Origin: Pseudomonadota bacterium
GTDB lineage: Bacteria; Pseudomonadota; Alphaproteobacteria; Rhizobiales; Xanthobacteraceae
DNA: 7,403 nucleotides
Assembly (NCBI GenBank): GCA_023414975.1
Contig: JAEZMI010000428.1
Span: 1 to 7,403 of the forward strand
Reading direction: 5' to 3'
In this document: positions 1 to 7,080 of the stretch, piece by piece
How positions within the stretch are numbered: the first letter of the stretch is position 1
Layout of the letters: every line of letters starts with the position of its first letter
Translations under genes and position numbers: made by a program
Notes under the pieces: model-generated
The model's database searches: none
What the model was told of the DNA's origin: nothing
The model's input: only the letters and a program-made list of their open reading frames with translations

Positions 1-2
1 AA

Positions 3-2009
3 CAGCCCGCGACAAAGCCGAAGTCCCCGCGCGGTAAGCCCGTCGAGGCTTCGGCGGCCTTGCCGCGCTATGCCGTGCCGCCCTCGCGGCGACGCGTCCA
101 GGCCACCGACGCGCCGGCCGTCGCGCCCGCCGCTCCGGCACAGCCCGTGGCGGCCGCTTCCGTGCCGCCCGGCGCCAACACGGCCGCGCAGACGGCCACC
201 CGGAAGCCGGAGACCCCCGAGCCGCCGCCCTTCGCCTCCGCGCCGATGGACCTTGAAGCCTTCGCCGGCAATCTCGCCCGTCTGGTCGAGGAAGGCGGCA
301 AGGCAATGGCCGCCTACATGCGTCCGCGCGAGGAGGGCCTCATCCAGGACGATGTGGCCGAGGACATCGCCGATGTGATGAAGACCATCGGCAATGTCGC
401 CGCGTACTGGCTGGCGGACCCGAAACGCACGGTGGAGGCACAGTCCCGCCTGATCGGCGGCTATCTGGAGCTCTGGTCCTCCACCCTCAAGCGCCTCAGC
501 GGCAAGGAGACGAAGCCCGTCGCCGAGCCGCCGCCGCGCGACACCCGCTTCATGGACGCGGAGTGGAACACCAACCCGTTCTTCGACGCCCTGAAGCAGA
601 CCTATCTTCTCACCGCCAATTGGGCGGAGGACATGGTCGAGGAAGCCGAGATCGACGCGCATACCAAACACAAGGCGGAATTCTATGTGCGCCAGATCGC
701 CAGCGCCGTCTCGCCCTCGAACTTCGTTCTGACCAATCCCGAACTCCTGCGCACCACCCTCGCCTCCAACGGCGAGAATCTCGTGCGCGGCATGAAGATG
801 CTCGCCGAGGATATCGAGGCCGGCGGCGGTGACCTCAAGATCCGCCAGACCGACAACAGCAAGTTCAAGGTCGGCGAAAACCTCGCGGTCACGCCCGGCA
901 AGGTGATCTTCCAGAACGAGCTGATACAGGTCATCCAGTACGCGCCGCAGACGGAGAGCGTGCTGGCGGTGCCGCTCGTCATCATCCCGCCCTGGATCAA
1001 CAAGTTCTACGTGCTCGACCTCACGCCGGAGAAATCCTTCGTGCGCTGGGCGGTCGAGCAGGGACTGACCGTCTTCGTCGTGTCCTGGGTGAACCCCGGT
1101 CCGGAGCTCGCCGGCAAGGGCTTCGAGGACTACATGAAGGACGGGGTGCTCACCGCCTTCGACGTCACGAAGAAGGCCAGCGGCAGCGAGGAGTTGCACG
1201 CGGTGGGCTATTGTGTCGGCGGCACTATGCTGGCCGTGACGCTCGCCTGGCTGGCCGCGTCCGGCACGCAGGTCGGCCTGCGCTCGGCAACCTTCCTGAC
1301 CACCCAGGTGGACTTCACCCATGCCGGCGACCTGAAAGTCTTCATCGACGAAGAGCAGGTCGCCCATCTCGAACGCAAGATGCTGGAAGCCGGCGTCATG
1401 GACGGCCGAAAAATGGCCAACGCGTTCAACATGTTGCGGGCAAATGACCTAATCTGGCCCTATGTGGTGAACAACTATCTCAAGGGGCAGGCGCCGTTCC
1501 CCTTCGACATCCTCTACTGGAACTCGGATTCCACCCGGCTGCCGGCGGCCAACCATTCCTACTACCTGCGCAATTGCTACCTCGATAACCGGCTGGCGCA
1601 GGGCAGCCTCCTGCTGGCGGGCAAGAAGCTCGACCTGAACAAGATCGACGTGCCCATGTACAGCGTGGCGACCCGCGAGGACCATATCGCCCCCGCGGCG
1701 TCGGTGTTTCTGGGCCTGCAGATGTTCGGCAATCCGGGGCGTTTCGTGCTGGCCGGCTCCGGCCACATCGCCGGCGTCATCAACCCGCCCGCGCGGGGCA
1801 AGTACCAGTACTGGACGGGCGGCCCACCTCGCGGGACACTGGAGGACTGGATCGCCGGCGCGCAGATGCATCCCGGCTCCTGGTGGCCGGACTGGTTTGC
1901 CTGGATCGCCCAGCAGGACGATACCCGCGTGCCCGCGCGCATTCCCGGCAAGGGCGCGTTCAAGCCGATCGAGGACGCACCCGGCAGCTATGTAAAGGTG
2001 AAGGCGTAG
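3..2009 (+). CDS. phaC: Class I poly(3-hydroxyalkanoate) synthase (PhaC), 5' end possibly outside window
   Basis: Polymerises (R)-3-hydroxyacyl-CoA, typically 3-hydroxybutyryl-CoA, into PHA at the surface of cytoplasmic storage granules. The lipase-like box G-Y-C-V-G-G carries the nucleophile. Counting from the ATG at 246, the triad is Cys323, Asp479 (in TREDHIAP) and His507 (in GSGHIAG), very close to the Cys319/Asp480/His508 of the Cupriavidus necator enzyme. From that ATG the protein is 587 aa, the usual class I length, and recognisable homology starts there (MDLEAFAGNLARLVEEGGKAM). The frame is nevertheless open upstream to base 3. It passes a TTG at 60 and encodes about 80 residues rich in Ala, Pro and basic residues, probably disordered. 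The true start is therefore TTG60, ATG246 or outside the window. The N-terminal PhaC domain precedes an alpha/beta hydrolase fold. The gene is convergent with argC. No phaA, phaB or phaR is visible. Identity is certain; the start is not. Confidence 0.96.
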   Translation, partial: QPATKPKSPRGKPVEASAALPRYAVPPSRRRVQATDAPAVAPAAPAQPVAAASVPPGANTAAQTATRKPETPEPPPFASAPMDLEAFAGNLARLVEEGGKAMAAYMRPREEGLIQDDVAEDIADVMKTIGNVAAYWLADPKRTVEAQSRLIGGYLELWSSTLKRLSGKETKPVAEPPPRDTRFMDAEWNTNPFFDALKQTYLLTANWAEDMVEEAEIDAHTKHKAEFYVRQIASAVSPSNFVLTNPELLRTTLASNGENLVRGMKMLAEDIEAGGGDLKIRQTDNSKFKVGENLAVTPGKVIFQNELIQVIQYAPQTESVLAVPLVIIPPWINKFYVLDLTPEKSFVRWAVEQGLTVFVVSWVNPGPELAGKGFEDYMKDGVLTAFDVTKKASGSEELHAVGYCVGGTMLAVTLAWLAASGTQVGLRSATFLTTQVDFTHAGDLKVFIDEEQVAHLERKMLEAGVMDGRKMANAFNMLRANDLIWPYVVNNYLKGQAPFPFDILYWNSDSTRLPAANHSYYLRNCYLDNRLAQGSLLLAGKKLDLNKIDVPMYSVATREDHIAPAASVFLGLQMFGNPGRFVLAGSGHIAGVINPPARGKYQYWTGGPPRGTLEDWIAGAQMHPGSWWPDWFAWIAQQDDTRVPARIPGKGAFKPIEDAPGSYVKVKA

Positions 2010-2077
2010 AAAGGCCCGCCGGCTCTTCGCCGGTCATCCGCACGGAGCAGCGCCGAGCGAGCATCGCAAACGGAGCG

Positions 2078-2106
2078 ATCCCGGATCGGCGGCGGCCGTC
2101 CGGGAT
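2078..2106. terminator. GC-rich hairpin in the phaC/argC convergent gap, possible bidirectional terminator
   Basis: ATCCCGGA at 2078-2085 is the exact reverse complement of TCCGGGAT at 2099-2106, giving an 8-bp stem with a 13-nt loop. It lies between the stop codons of phaC (2009) and argC (2118), where a terminator serving both strands would be expected. A second, weaker stem (CCGGC 2019-2023 with GCCGG 2029-2033, loop TCTTC) follows the phaC stop closely. Neither has a T-tract on either strand, so classical intrinsic termination is not well supported. They may instead stabilise 3' ends after Rho-dependent termination. Confidence 0.4.
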
Positions 2107-2117
2107 GCCCCCTGCCT

Positions 2118-3173
2118 TCACGGGAACATGGCGATCTGATCGAGCCCCAGCGTCTCGGGATAGCCGAGCACGAGGTTCATGTTCTGCACCGCCTGGCCTG
2201 AAGCGCCCTTCACCAGATTGTCGGTGGTTGAGATGACGATCACACGATCGGGCGCGCGGTCCTGCACCACGCCGATGAAGGCCATGTTGGAGCCCTTCAC
2301 GAAGCGCGACTGCGGCACCTGGCCGAGCGGCAACACATGCACGAAGGGCTCGCTTTTGTAGAAGTCGGCCAGCACGCGATGCACGCCCTCGGCGCCGACG
2401 CCGGCGCCCGTCTTCAGATAGATGGTCGCGTAGATGCCGCGGCTCATCGGGATGAGATGCGGCGTGAAGGTCGGCACCACGCTGCGGCCGGCGGCCTTGG
2501 AAAACTCCTGGTCGAATTCCGCCGTGTGCCGGTGGCCGCCGACGCCATAGGCGTGCATGCCGTCCGTCACCTCGGTGTAGAGCAGGTTCTCCTTGGCCGC
2601 GCGGCCCGCCCCGGTGACGCCGCTCTTGGCGTCGATCACGATGTGCTCGGGGTCGATGGCGCCGGCTTCGATCAGCGGCACCACCGGCAGGATCGCGGTC
2701 GTTGTGTAGCAGCCGGGGTTGGCGACGAGCCGGGCCTTGCGGATGTCCTCGCGATACAGTTCGACGACGCCGTAAACGGCCTCCTGCTGCAGTTCGAGGG
2801 CCTGGTGCGGGTGGCCGTACCACTGCTCATAGGCGCCGGCGTCGCGCAGCCGGAAATCGGCGGACAGATCCACAATCTTTATGTGCGGCGCCGTCTCGAA
2901 GACCTTCTTGATGACCTGCTGCGTCGTGCCGTGCGGCAGCGCGCAGAAGGCGAGGTCTACCCCCGACCAATCCACCGCGTCGATCGTGGTCAGGGTCGGC
3001 AGGTTCAGTGGCGCGAACTGCGGAAACACCTCGGCCATGCTCTGGCCGGCCTTCCGGTCCGCCGTCAGGGCAACGATCTCCACGCGCGGGTGACGGACGA
3101 GCAGACGCACCAGTTCCGCGCCGGTGTAGCCGGAAGCCCCGAGGATGGCGATGCGTGCCTTGCTGTCGGTCAT
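2118..3173 (-). CDS. argC: N-acetyl-gamma-glutamyl-phosphate reductase (ArgC)
   Basis: Catalyses the NADPH-dependent reduction of N-acetyl-gamma-glutamyl phosphate to N-acetylglutamate 5-semialdehyde, the third step of arginine biosynthesis, in the cytosol. From the ATG at 3173 the protein is 351 aa, typical for long-type ArgC. The N-terminal Rossmann motif is GASGYTGAELVRLL (about residues 12-25). The catalytic cysteine is Cys155 in VANPGCYTTTA and the catalytic His is about 214 in GGHRHTAEF. The C-terminal DNLVKGASGQAVQNMN stretch is conserved in the family. The ATG at 3173 is preferred because GGGA (3183-3186) lies 9 nt upstream. A GTG at 3191 would add six residues (MTGYST) but has no visible ribosome binding site and falls in a palindromic region. 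The gene stands alone: no other arg gene is adjacent, and its neighbours on both sides are on the opposite strand. Confidence 0.97.
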   Translation of the reverse strand: MTDSKARIAILGASGYTGAELVRLLVRHPRVEIVALTADRKAGQSMAEVFPQFAPLNLPTLTTIDAVDWSGVDLAFCALPHGTTQQVIKKVFETAPHIKIVDLSADFRLRDAGAYEQWYGHPHQALELQQEAVYGVVELYREDIRKARLVANPGCYTTTAILPVVPLIEAGAIDPEHIVIDAKSGVTGAGRAAKENLLYTEVTDGMHAYGVGGHRHTAEFDQEFSKAAGRSVVPTFTPHLIPMSRGIYATIYLKTGAGVGAEGVHRVLADFYKSEPFVHVLPLGQVPQSRFVKGSNMAFIGVVQDRAPDRVIVISTTDNLVKGASGQAVQNMNLVLGYPETLGLDQIAMFP

Positions 3174-3183
3174 GGTGGAATAT

Positions 3184-3211
3184 CCCGTCACGGGCGCGGA
3201 AAGTTCCGCGC
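3184..3211. promoter_or_regulatory. Paired palindromes upstream of argC, possible operator
   Basis: GCGCGGAA (3194-3201) and TTCCGCGC (3204-3211) are exact reverse complements separated by only AG, an 18-bp near-perfect dyad. Directly next to it, CCCGT (3184-3188) and ACGGG (3190-3194) form a second dyad around one base. They lie about 11-38 bp upstream of the argC ATG, in the divergent gap shared with the small + strand gene. The 2-nt centre suits a dimeric DNA-binding protein better than an RNA hairpin, although a hairpin with a wider loop is possible. The sequence is GC-rich and does not resemble the AT-rich enterobacterial ARG box. The bound factor, if any, is unknown. Confidence 0.4.
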
Positions 3212-3386
3212 GCTGTTCTGTCCGTCACGCGTTGAAACCCCGCGTCGGCGATCGCGCCATTACACCTTCTGCATGTCGCGGGAAAGACACGGAATTGCGC
3301 GCCGGACGCATGGCCGCCACGCGGCAGCGGCGGGAACAAGAAAGCGGTGCCGCCACTTGCCATGCGCGGCCCACGCGGAGACCCCC

Positions 3387-3671
3387 ATGCTCAACCCCCT
3401 CGCCTTCTTCTCGCTCGGCATGACCATGGCCCGGCTCGGCATGGACTCGCAGGCGGTGATCGCCGAACGCCTGACGCGCCTTGCCCGCGGCGATGTCGCC
3501 GCCGGTGTCGAGGCGTCGCGCATGATGACCGAGAAGACGCTGGCCCTCGGCGAGGCCCAGGCGCGGATCGTCAGCGCCCTGATGACCGGGCGTATGGACA
3601 AGGTGGGCCCGGATATTGCGCGCCTCTATGGACGCAAGGTCCGGGCGAACCGCCGGCGGTTGCGCTGCTGA
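3387..3671 (+). CDS. Small helical protein, phasin-like, function unknown
   Basis: Encodes 94 aa from an ATG preceded by GGAGA about 5 nt upstream, a good ribosome binding site. The N-terminus is hydrophobic and Met-rich (MLNPLAFFSLGMTMARLGMD). Two amphipathic helical stretches follow (about residues 22-40 and 42-68), and the end is strongly basic (KVRANRRRLRC). There are no cysteines except the last residue, no signal peptidase site and no enzyme motif. The helix pattern, the ...EKTLALGEAQARIVSALMTG... core and the V-x-A-N-R-x-R-L tail resemble small phasin-like, granule-associated proteins of alphaproteobacteria, and phaC is about 1.4 kb away. That link is inference: argC lies between on the other strand. 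The reading frame stays open far upstream, antisense to argC, but the start here is the one supported by a ribosome binding site, and it lies clear of argC. The stop is 2 bases before the parE LexA box. Confidence 0.72.
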   Translation: MLNPLAFFSLGMTMARLGMDSQAVIAERLTRLARGDVAAGVEASRMMTEKTLALGEAQARIVSALMTGRMDKVGPDIARLYGRKVRANRRRLRC

Positions 3672-3673
3672 TC

Positions 3674-3688
3674 GTTCACGTCCTGTTC
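3674..3688 (+). promoter_or_regulatory. LexA-binding SOS box (GTTC-N7-GTTC) upstream of parE
   Basis: The sequence GTTC ACGTCCT GTTC matches exactly the direct-repeat LexA operator of Alphaproteobacteria, GTTC-N7-GTTC. The match is slightly longer, since GTTCACG occurs twice with an 11-bp period, one helical turn. It lies 77 bp upstream of the parE ATG and 2 bases after the stop of the small upstream gene, so it sits where a parE operator should be. parE is, as I recall, among the genes reported in alphaproteobacterial LexA regulons, but I have not been able to check that here. Confidence 0.75.
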
Positions 3689-3714
3689 ACGCGGCTGACG
3701 CACCTTGGCATAAT
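3686..3714 (+). promoter_or_regulatory. Candidate sigma-70-type promoter of parE overlapping the LexA box
   Basis: TTCACG (3686-3691) resembles a -35 element and CATAAT (3709-3714) a -10 element, with a 17-bp spacer. Transcription would start near 3721, leaving a leader of about 45 nt before parE. The -35 element overlaps the second half-site of the LexA box, so LexA would block polymerase directly. An alternative pair is CTGACG (3695-3700) and TGTAAT (3719-3724) with an 18-bp spacer; there the box would sit just upstream of the -35. Which pair is used cannot be decided from sequence. Confidence 0.5.
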
Positions 3715-3765
3715 GTGGTGTAATGGAATCGCCGAGGCCACCTCCAGCGAAAGCCCGCCTGCCTT

Positions 3766-5817
3766 ATGTCCGACCCGAACCTGTTCGATCTCCCTCCCGC
3801 CGCACCGAAGCCCGCGGCGTCCTCTCCGGCTGCGACGAAGGCCACGCGCGGCGCGGCAACCACGGCCGTGCCCGGCGAAAGCGGCTATACCGCCGCTCAT
3901 ATCGAGGTGCTGGAAGGACTGGAGCCAGTGCGCCGCCGGCCCGGCATGTATATTGGCGGCACGGATGAGAAGGCGCTGCATCACCTCTTCGCCGAGGTGA
4001 TCGACAATTCGATGGACGAGGCGGTGGCAGGACATGCCAGCTTCATCGAAGTGGAACTGACGGCCGACGGCTTCCTCACCGTGACCGACAATGGCCGCGG
4101 CATCCCGATCGAAGAGCATCCGAAGTATCCGGGCAAGTCGGCGCTGGAGGTGATCCTCACCACGCTGCACGCGGGCGGCAAGTTCGACAGCAAGGTCTAC
4201 GAGACCTCGGGCGGCCTCCACGGCGTCGGCGTCTCCGTGGTGAACGCCCTGTCCGACAAGCTTGAGGTCGAGGTGGCGCGCGGGCAGATGCTTTACCGCC
4301 AGCTCTATTCGCGCGGATTGCCGCAGGGGCCCATCCAGGAGATCGGGCGGGTACTGAACCGGCGCGGCACGCGCGTGCGCTTCCATCCGGACGCGCAGAT
4401 CTTCGGCGAGGGCGCGCGCTTCAAGCCTGCCCGCGTCTTCAAGATGGCCCGCTCCAAGGCCTATCTGTTCGGCGGCGTCGAGATTCGCTGGAGTTGCGAG
4501 CCCGAGCTTGTGGCCGGCACGGAAATCCCGCCGAAGGCCGTCTTCCGCTTTCCGGGCGGTCTCAAGGACTATCTCGCCGCCGACATCGAGGGCCGCACGC
4601 TGGTCCATCCGGACATTTTCGCCGGCAAGACCTCGCGGCCCGGCGGGCACGGCTCGGCGGAATGGGCGGTCGCCTGGCTCGGCGACGCGGACGGCGCGAT
4701 CTCCTCCTATTGCAACACGATCCCCACTGCCGAAGGCGGCACCCATGAGACCGGCCTGCGCGCCGTTCTGCTCAAGGGCCTGCGCGACCACGCCGAGCGC
4801 ACCGGCAACACCAAGCGCGCCTCCATCATCACGGCCGACGACATTATGACGGGTTGCGCCGCGATGCTCTCGGTTTTCGTCCGCGAGCCGGAGTTCCAGG
4901 GCCAGACCAAGGAGAAACTCGCCACCGCCGAGGCGACGCGCATTGTCGAGGCGGCGTTGCGTGACCCGTTCGACCACTGGCTTGCCGGCAACCCCTCGCA
5001 GGCCAACCGCCTGCTGGAGTGGGTGATCGAGCGCGCGGACGAGCGGCTGCGCCGGCGGCAGGAAAAGGAAGTCTCCCGCAAGAGCGCGGTACGCAAGCTG
5101 CGCCTGCCGGGCAAGCTGGCGGACTGCTCCAACAATTCGGCGGCGGGTTCCGAGCTCTTCATCGTGGAGGGCGATTCGGCCGGCGGTTCGGCCAAGCAGG
5201 CGCGCGAGCGCCAGAGCCAGGCCGTCTTGCCGCTGCGCGGCAAGATCCTCAACGTCGCCAGCGCCGGGCGCGACAAGCTCGCGCAGAACCAGCAGCTCGC
5301 CGACCTCATCCAGGCGCTTGGCTGCGGCACCGGCACGCAGTATCGCGAGGAAGATCTGCGTTATGAGCGCGTGATCATTATGACGGACGCCGATGTCGAC
5401 GGCGCGCACATCGCCTCGCTGCTCGTCACCTTCTTCTTCCGGCAGATGCCGAAGCTGATCGAGAACGGGCACCTCTTCCTGGCCGTGCCGCCTCTCTACC
5501 GCATCACCCAGGGCGCCAAGACCCTCTATGCGCGGGACGAGGCGCATCGTGACGAATTGCTGCGCAAGGAATTCGCCGGGCGGGGGAAAGTGGAAATCGG
5601 CCGCTTCAAGGGCCTCGGCGAAATGATGCCGGCGCAGCTCAAGGAAACGACGATGAACCGCAAGACGCGCACCCTGCTGCGCGTGACCATCGACGACGCC
5701 GAGCGCACCGCCACGGCCGACATCGTCGAGCGGCTGATGGGCAACAAGCCCGAGAGCCGCTTCGCCTTCATCTCCGAACGCGCCGCCTTCGCCGGCGAGG
5801 AGTTGCTGGATATTTAA
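3766..5817 (+). CDS. parE: DNA topoisomerase IV subunit B (ParE)
   Basis: ATPase subunit of topoisomerase IV, which with ParC (not in this window) unlinks daughter chromosomes and relaxes supercoils. The protein is 683 aa. Its first 40 or so residues are a variable Ala/Pro-rich leader. The GHKL ATPase follows, with general base Glu77 and Asn81 in EVIDNSMDEA, DNGRGIP at 108-114, the GGLHGVGVSVVN ATP lid at 149-160, and the QTK loop with Lys382. The Toprim domain has EGDSAGG (Glu468) and DADVDG (Asp541, Asp543, Asp545) for metal binding, and the conserved GRFKGLGEM is at 612-620. ParE is preferred over GyrB because the protein lacks the roughly 170-residue Gram-negative GyrB insert and carries a ParE-type RKSAVRKLRLPGKLADCS junction and FAFISERAAF end. 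The ATG at 3766 has only a weak ribosome binding site, but no in-frame start lies between it and the stop at 3721. All catalytic residues are intact. Likely SOS-controlled. Confidence 0.95.
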   Translation: MSDPNLFDLPPAAPKPAASSPAATKATRGAATTAVPGESGYTAAHIEVLEGLEPVRRRPGMYIGGTDEKALHHLFAEVIDNSMDEAVAGHASFIEVELTADGFLTVTDNGRGIPIEEHPKYPGKSALEVILTTLHAGGKFDSKVYETSGGLHGVGVSVVNALSDKLEVEVARGQMLYRQLYSRGLPQGPIQEIGRVLNRRGTRVRFHPDAQIFGEGARFKPARVFKMARSKAYLFGGVEIRWSCEPELVAGTEIPPKAVFRFPGGLKDYLAADIEGRTLVHPDIFAGKTSRPGGHGSAEWAVAWLGDADGAISSYCNTIPTAEGGTHETGLRAVLLKGLRDHAERTGNTKRASIITADDIMTGCAAMLSVFVREPEFQGQTKEKLATAEATRIVEAALRDPFDHWLAGNPSQANRLLEWVIERADERLRRRQEKEVSRKSAVRKLRLPGKLADCSNNSAAGSELFIVEGDSAGGSAKQARERQSQAVLPLRGKILNVASAGRDKLAQNQQLADLIQALGCGTGTQYREEDLRYERVIIMTDADVDGAHIASLLVTFFFRQMPKLIENGHLFLAVPPLYRITQGAKTLYARDEAHRDELLRKEFAGRGKVEIGRFKGLGEMMPAQLKETTMNRKTRTLLRVTIDDAERTATADIVERLMGNKPESRFAFISERAAFAGEELLDI

Positions 5818-7016
5818 GGGGCTTTGCCGCCAGCCGAGAGCAGGTTCCGCAGGACAGAGAAACTGCCGGTGGCGCGCCGCAACCATCGCATGATGTGACG
5901 AAGTGAGGTGGCCAACGGCTTCCCTTGATCCGAAGCCTCCGGAGACGACCCTACGCCCGGCGCTGGTTCCGGCAAGGGTGGACTGGCCACAAGCGCTGCC
6001 TCCGGCAAGACTTCGGGCGCGGCCGGCCCCTGGAATTCCTCCGGCCGGATATGATGTTTCAGCCGAATATAGGCGACGGCGACGTCGGCCGGCTCAGAAC
6101 GGGATATGCGTGCCTCCCCGCAAATCTCACGATAGAGCAGAACTTGCTCGTCGAGGAACACCGACCGCTCATCACGCGTGTAGGTAAGGATCAGGTCCCA
6201 GTCGACCAGCCGCCGCAGTTCCGGGTCGAACCCCCCATAGCGGGCCACGCAGTCCCGATGATGCACGAACACACCGAGATCGATGTAGTTGCCGACCCGC
6301 AGCAGTGAGCGATCAAAGGGCTTGCCGAGATGGTGGCAGCTGCCCTGATTGTAGAACACTGCGTGGAAGCACCGGGCCTGTGGATGAGCCAGAATGCCGT
6401 CGGCAAAGGTTTCGAGGAAATGCGGCTCCACCACATTGTCGGAATCGATATAGGCAATCCAGGGATAGCGTGCCGCCGCGAGGCCGACATTGCGTGCTCG
6501 GCACACGCCCATAGGTTCCGCCAGTTCGATGAGCACCATGCGCCCTTCGGTGATCGCCTCGGCATAGCGCGCCCGCAGTTGCGCGGCGGTGCCATCGCGC
6601 GAACCGTCGTCGATGACGATCAGTTCGAAGGTTCGATGGGTCTGGACGAAGATGGACTGGATCGCCTCGTCAATGATCCAGCCCCGGTCCCGCGTCGGCA
6701 GGATGATGGAGAGCCCGATGCCTTCCCGCACAGCCGCATCAGCATTCTCCGGCCGCAGACGCCGACCTTGGCTTCGCCCCTCGTGGGCGTAATGCAGCAG
6801 GGGATCGACGTCGCCGATATCCGGGTTCGCTGCGCGGTAAGCAACGGGATCGAAGCGCGTCGATGGCGACAGCCCCTCGCGCCAACCGCGACTGATATAG
6901 TCGGCGATCGCCTCCGCGTCCCCGCTCAGATGAGGGCGCTGGCGACGGTACCAAGCTGCATCGAACCGCCCGGATTGGGAGATGATCTCGGCAGAACGAT
7001 CGCCACTTTCCGCCAT
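5814..7016 (-). CDS. GT2-family glycosyltransferase with N-terminal tandem repeats
   Basis: Predicted cytoplasmic inverting GT-A glycosyltransferase that would move a sugar from a nucleotide-sugar to a glycan or other acceptor; donor and acceptor are unknown. The 400-aa protein starts at an ATG with GGGAGA 4 nt upstream. Residues 18-52 and 55-90 are two related repeats (FDxxxYRxxxPxx ... hYxxxGxxxGxxx), a pattern often found flanking surface-polysaccharide glycosyltransferases. The GT2 core spans about 101-300: SIILPTRDRG, VIDDGSRDGT (Asp136-Asp137), metal-binding DSD (Asp191, Asp193), and a probable catalytic-base motif VDWDL around Asp272/Asp274. No membrane segment is seen. Residues 330-365 are Pro/Ala/Glu-rich, followed by a basic amphipathic tail (about 371-395) that may touch the membrane. 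No other polysaccharide gene is nearby, so a role in capsule, LPS or protein glycosylation cannot be chosen. The stop overlaps that of parE. Confidence 0.88.
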   Translation of the reverse strand: MAESGDRSAEIISQSGRFDAAWYRRQRPHLSGDAEAIADYISRGWREGLSPSTRFDPVAYRAANPDIGDVDPLLHYAHEGRSQGRRLRPENADAAVREGIGLSIILPTRDRGWIIDEAIQSIFVQTHRTFELIVIDDGSRDGTAAQLRARYAEAITEGRMVLIELAEPMGVCRARNVGLAAARYPWIAYIDSDNVVEPHFLETFADGILAHPQARCFHAVFYNQGSCHHLGKPFDRSLLRVGNYIDLGVFVHHRDCVARYGGFDPELRRLVDWDLILTYTRDERSVFLDEQVLLYREICGEARISRSEPADVAVAYIRLKHHIRPEEFQGPAAPEVLPEAALVASPPLPEPAPGVGSSPEASDQGKPLATSLRHIMRWLRRATGSFSVLRNLLSAGGKAP

Positions 7017-7080
7017 TCAATCTCCCGCGCGTGGAGGTCGCGCCATGTCCAGACTTTCCTAAGGGTACCGTGAATCCCCA

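Noticed and set aside
3203..3218. Second GTTC pair upstream of argC, resembling a LexA box
   Set aside because: The spacing is 8 bases (GTTC-N8-GTTC), not the required 7, and one half-site is part of the argC palindrome.
3248..3255. GCGATCGC palindrome in the argC/small-gene gap
   Set aside because: An 8-bp GC-rich palindrome is common by chance in such genomes and has no positional link to a start or promoter.
2337..3386. Upstream part of a 444-codon + strand frame running antisense through argC into the small gene
   Set aside because: The argC frame is certain from its motifs; only the last 94 codons, with their own ribosome binding site, make a plausible protein.
3723..3968. 81-codon + strand frame overlapping the start of parE
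   Set aside because: It is out of frame with parE, has no ribosome binding site or domain, and its Arg/Ala-rich translation is typical of a shifted frame.
3676..5886. 736-codon open frame on the - strand, antisense to parE
   Set aside because: It mirrors the strongly conserved parE frame; the translation has no recognisable domain and is rich in Arg, Ala, Gly and Leu, as expected for an antisense shadow in GC-rich DNA.
6330..7073. 247-codon + strand frame opposite the glycosyltransferase
   Set aside because: Shadow of the GT2 gene, whose catalytic motifs and ribosome binding site fix the true strand.
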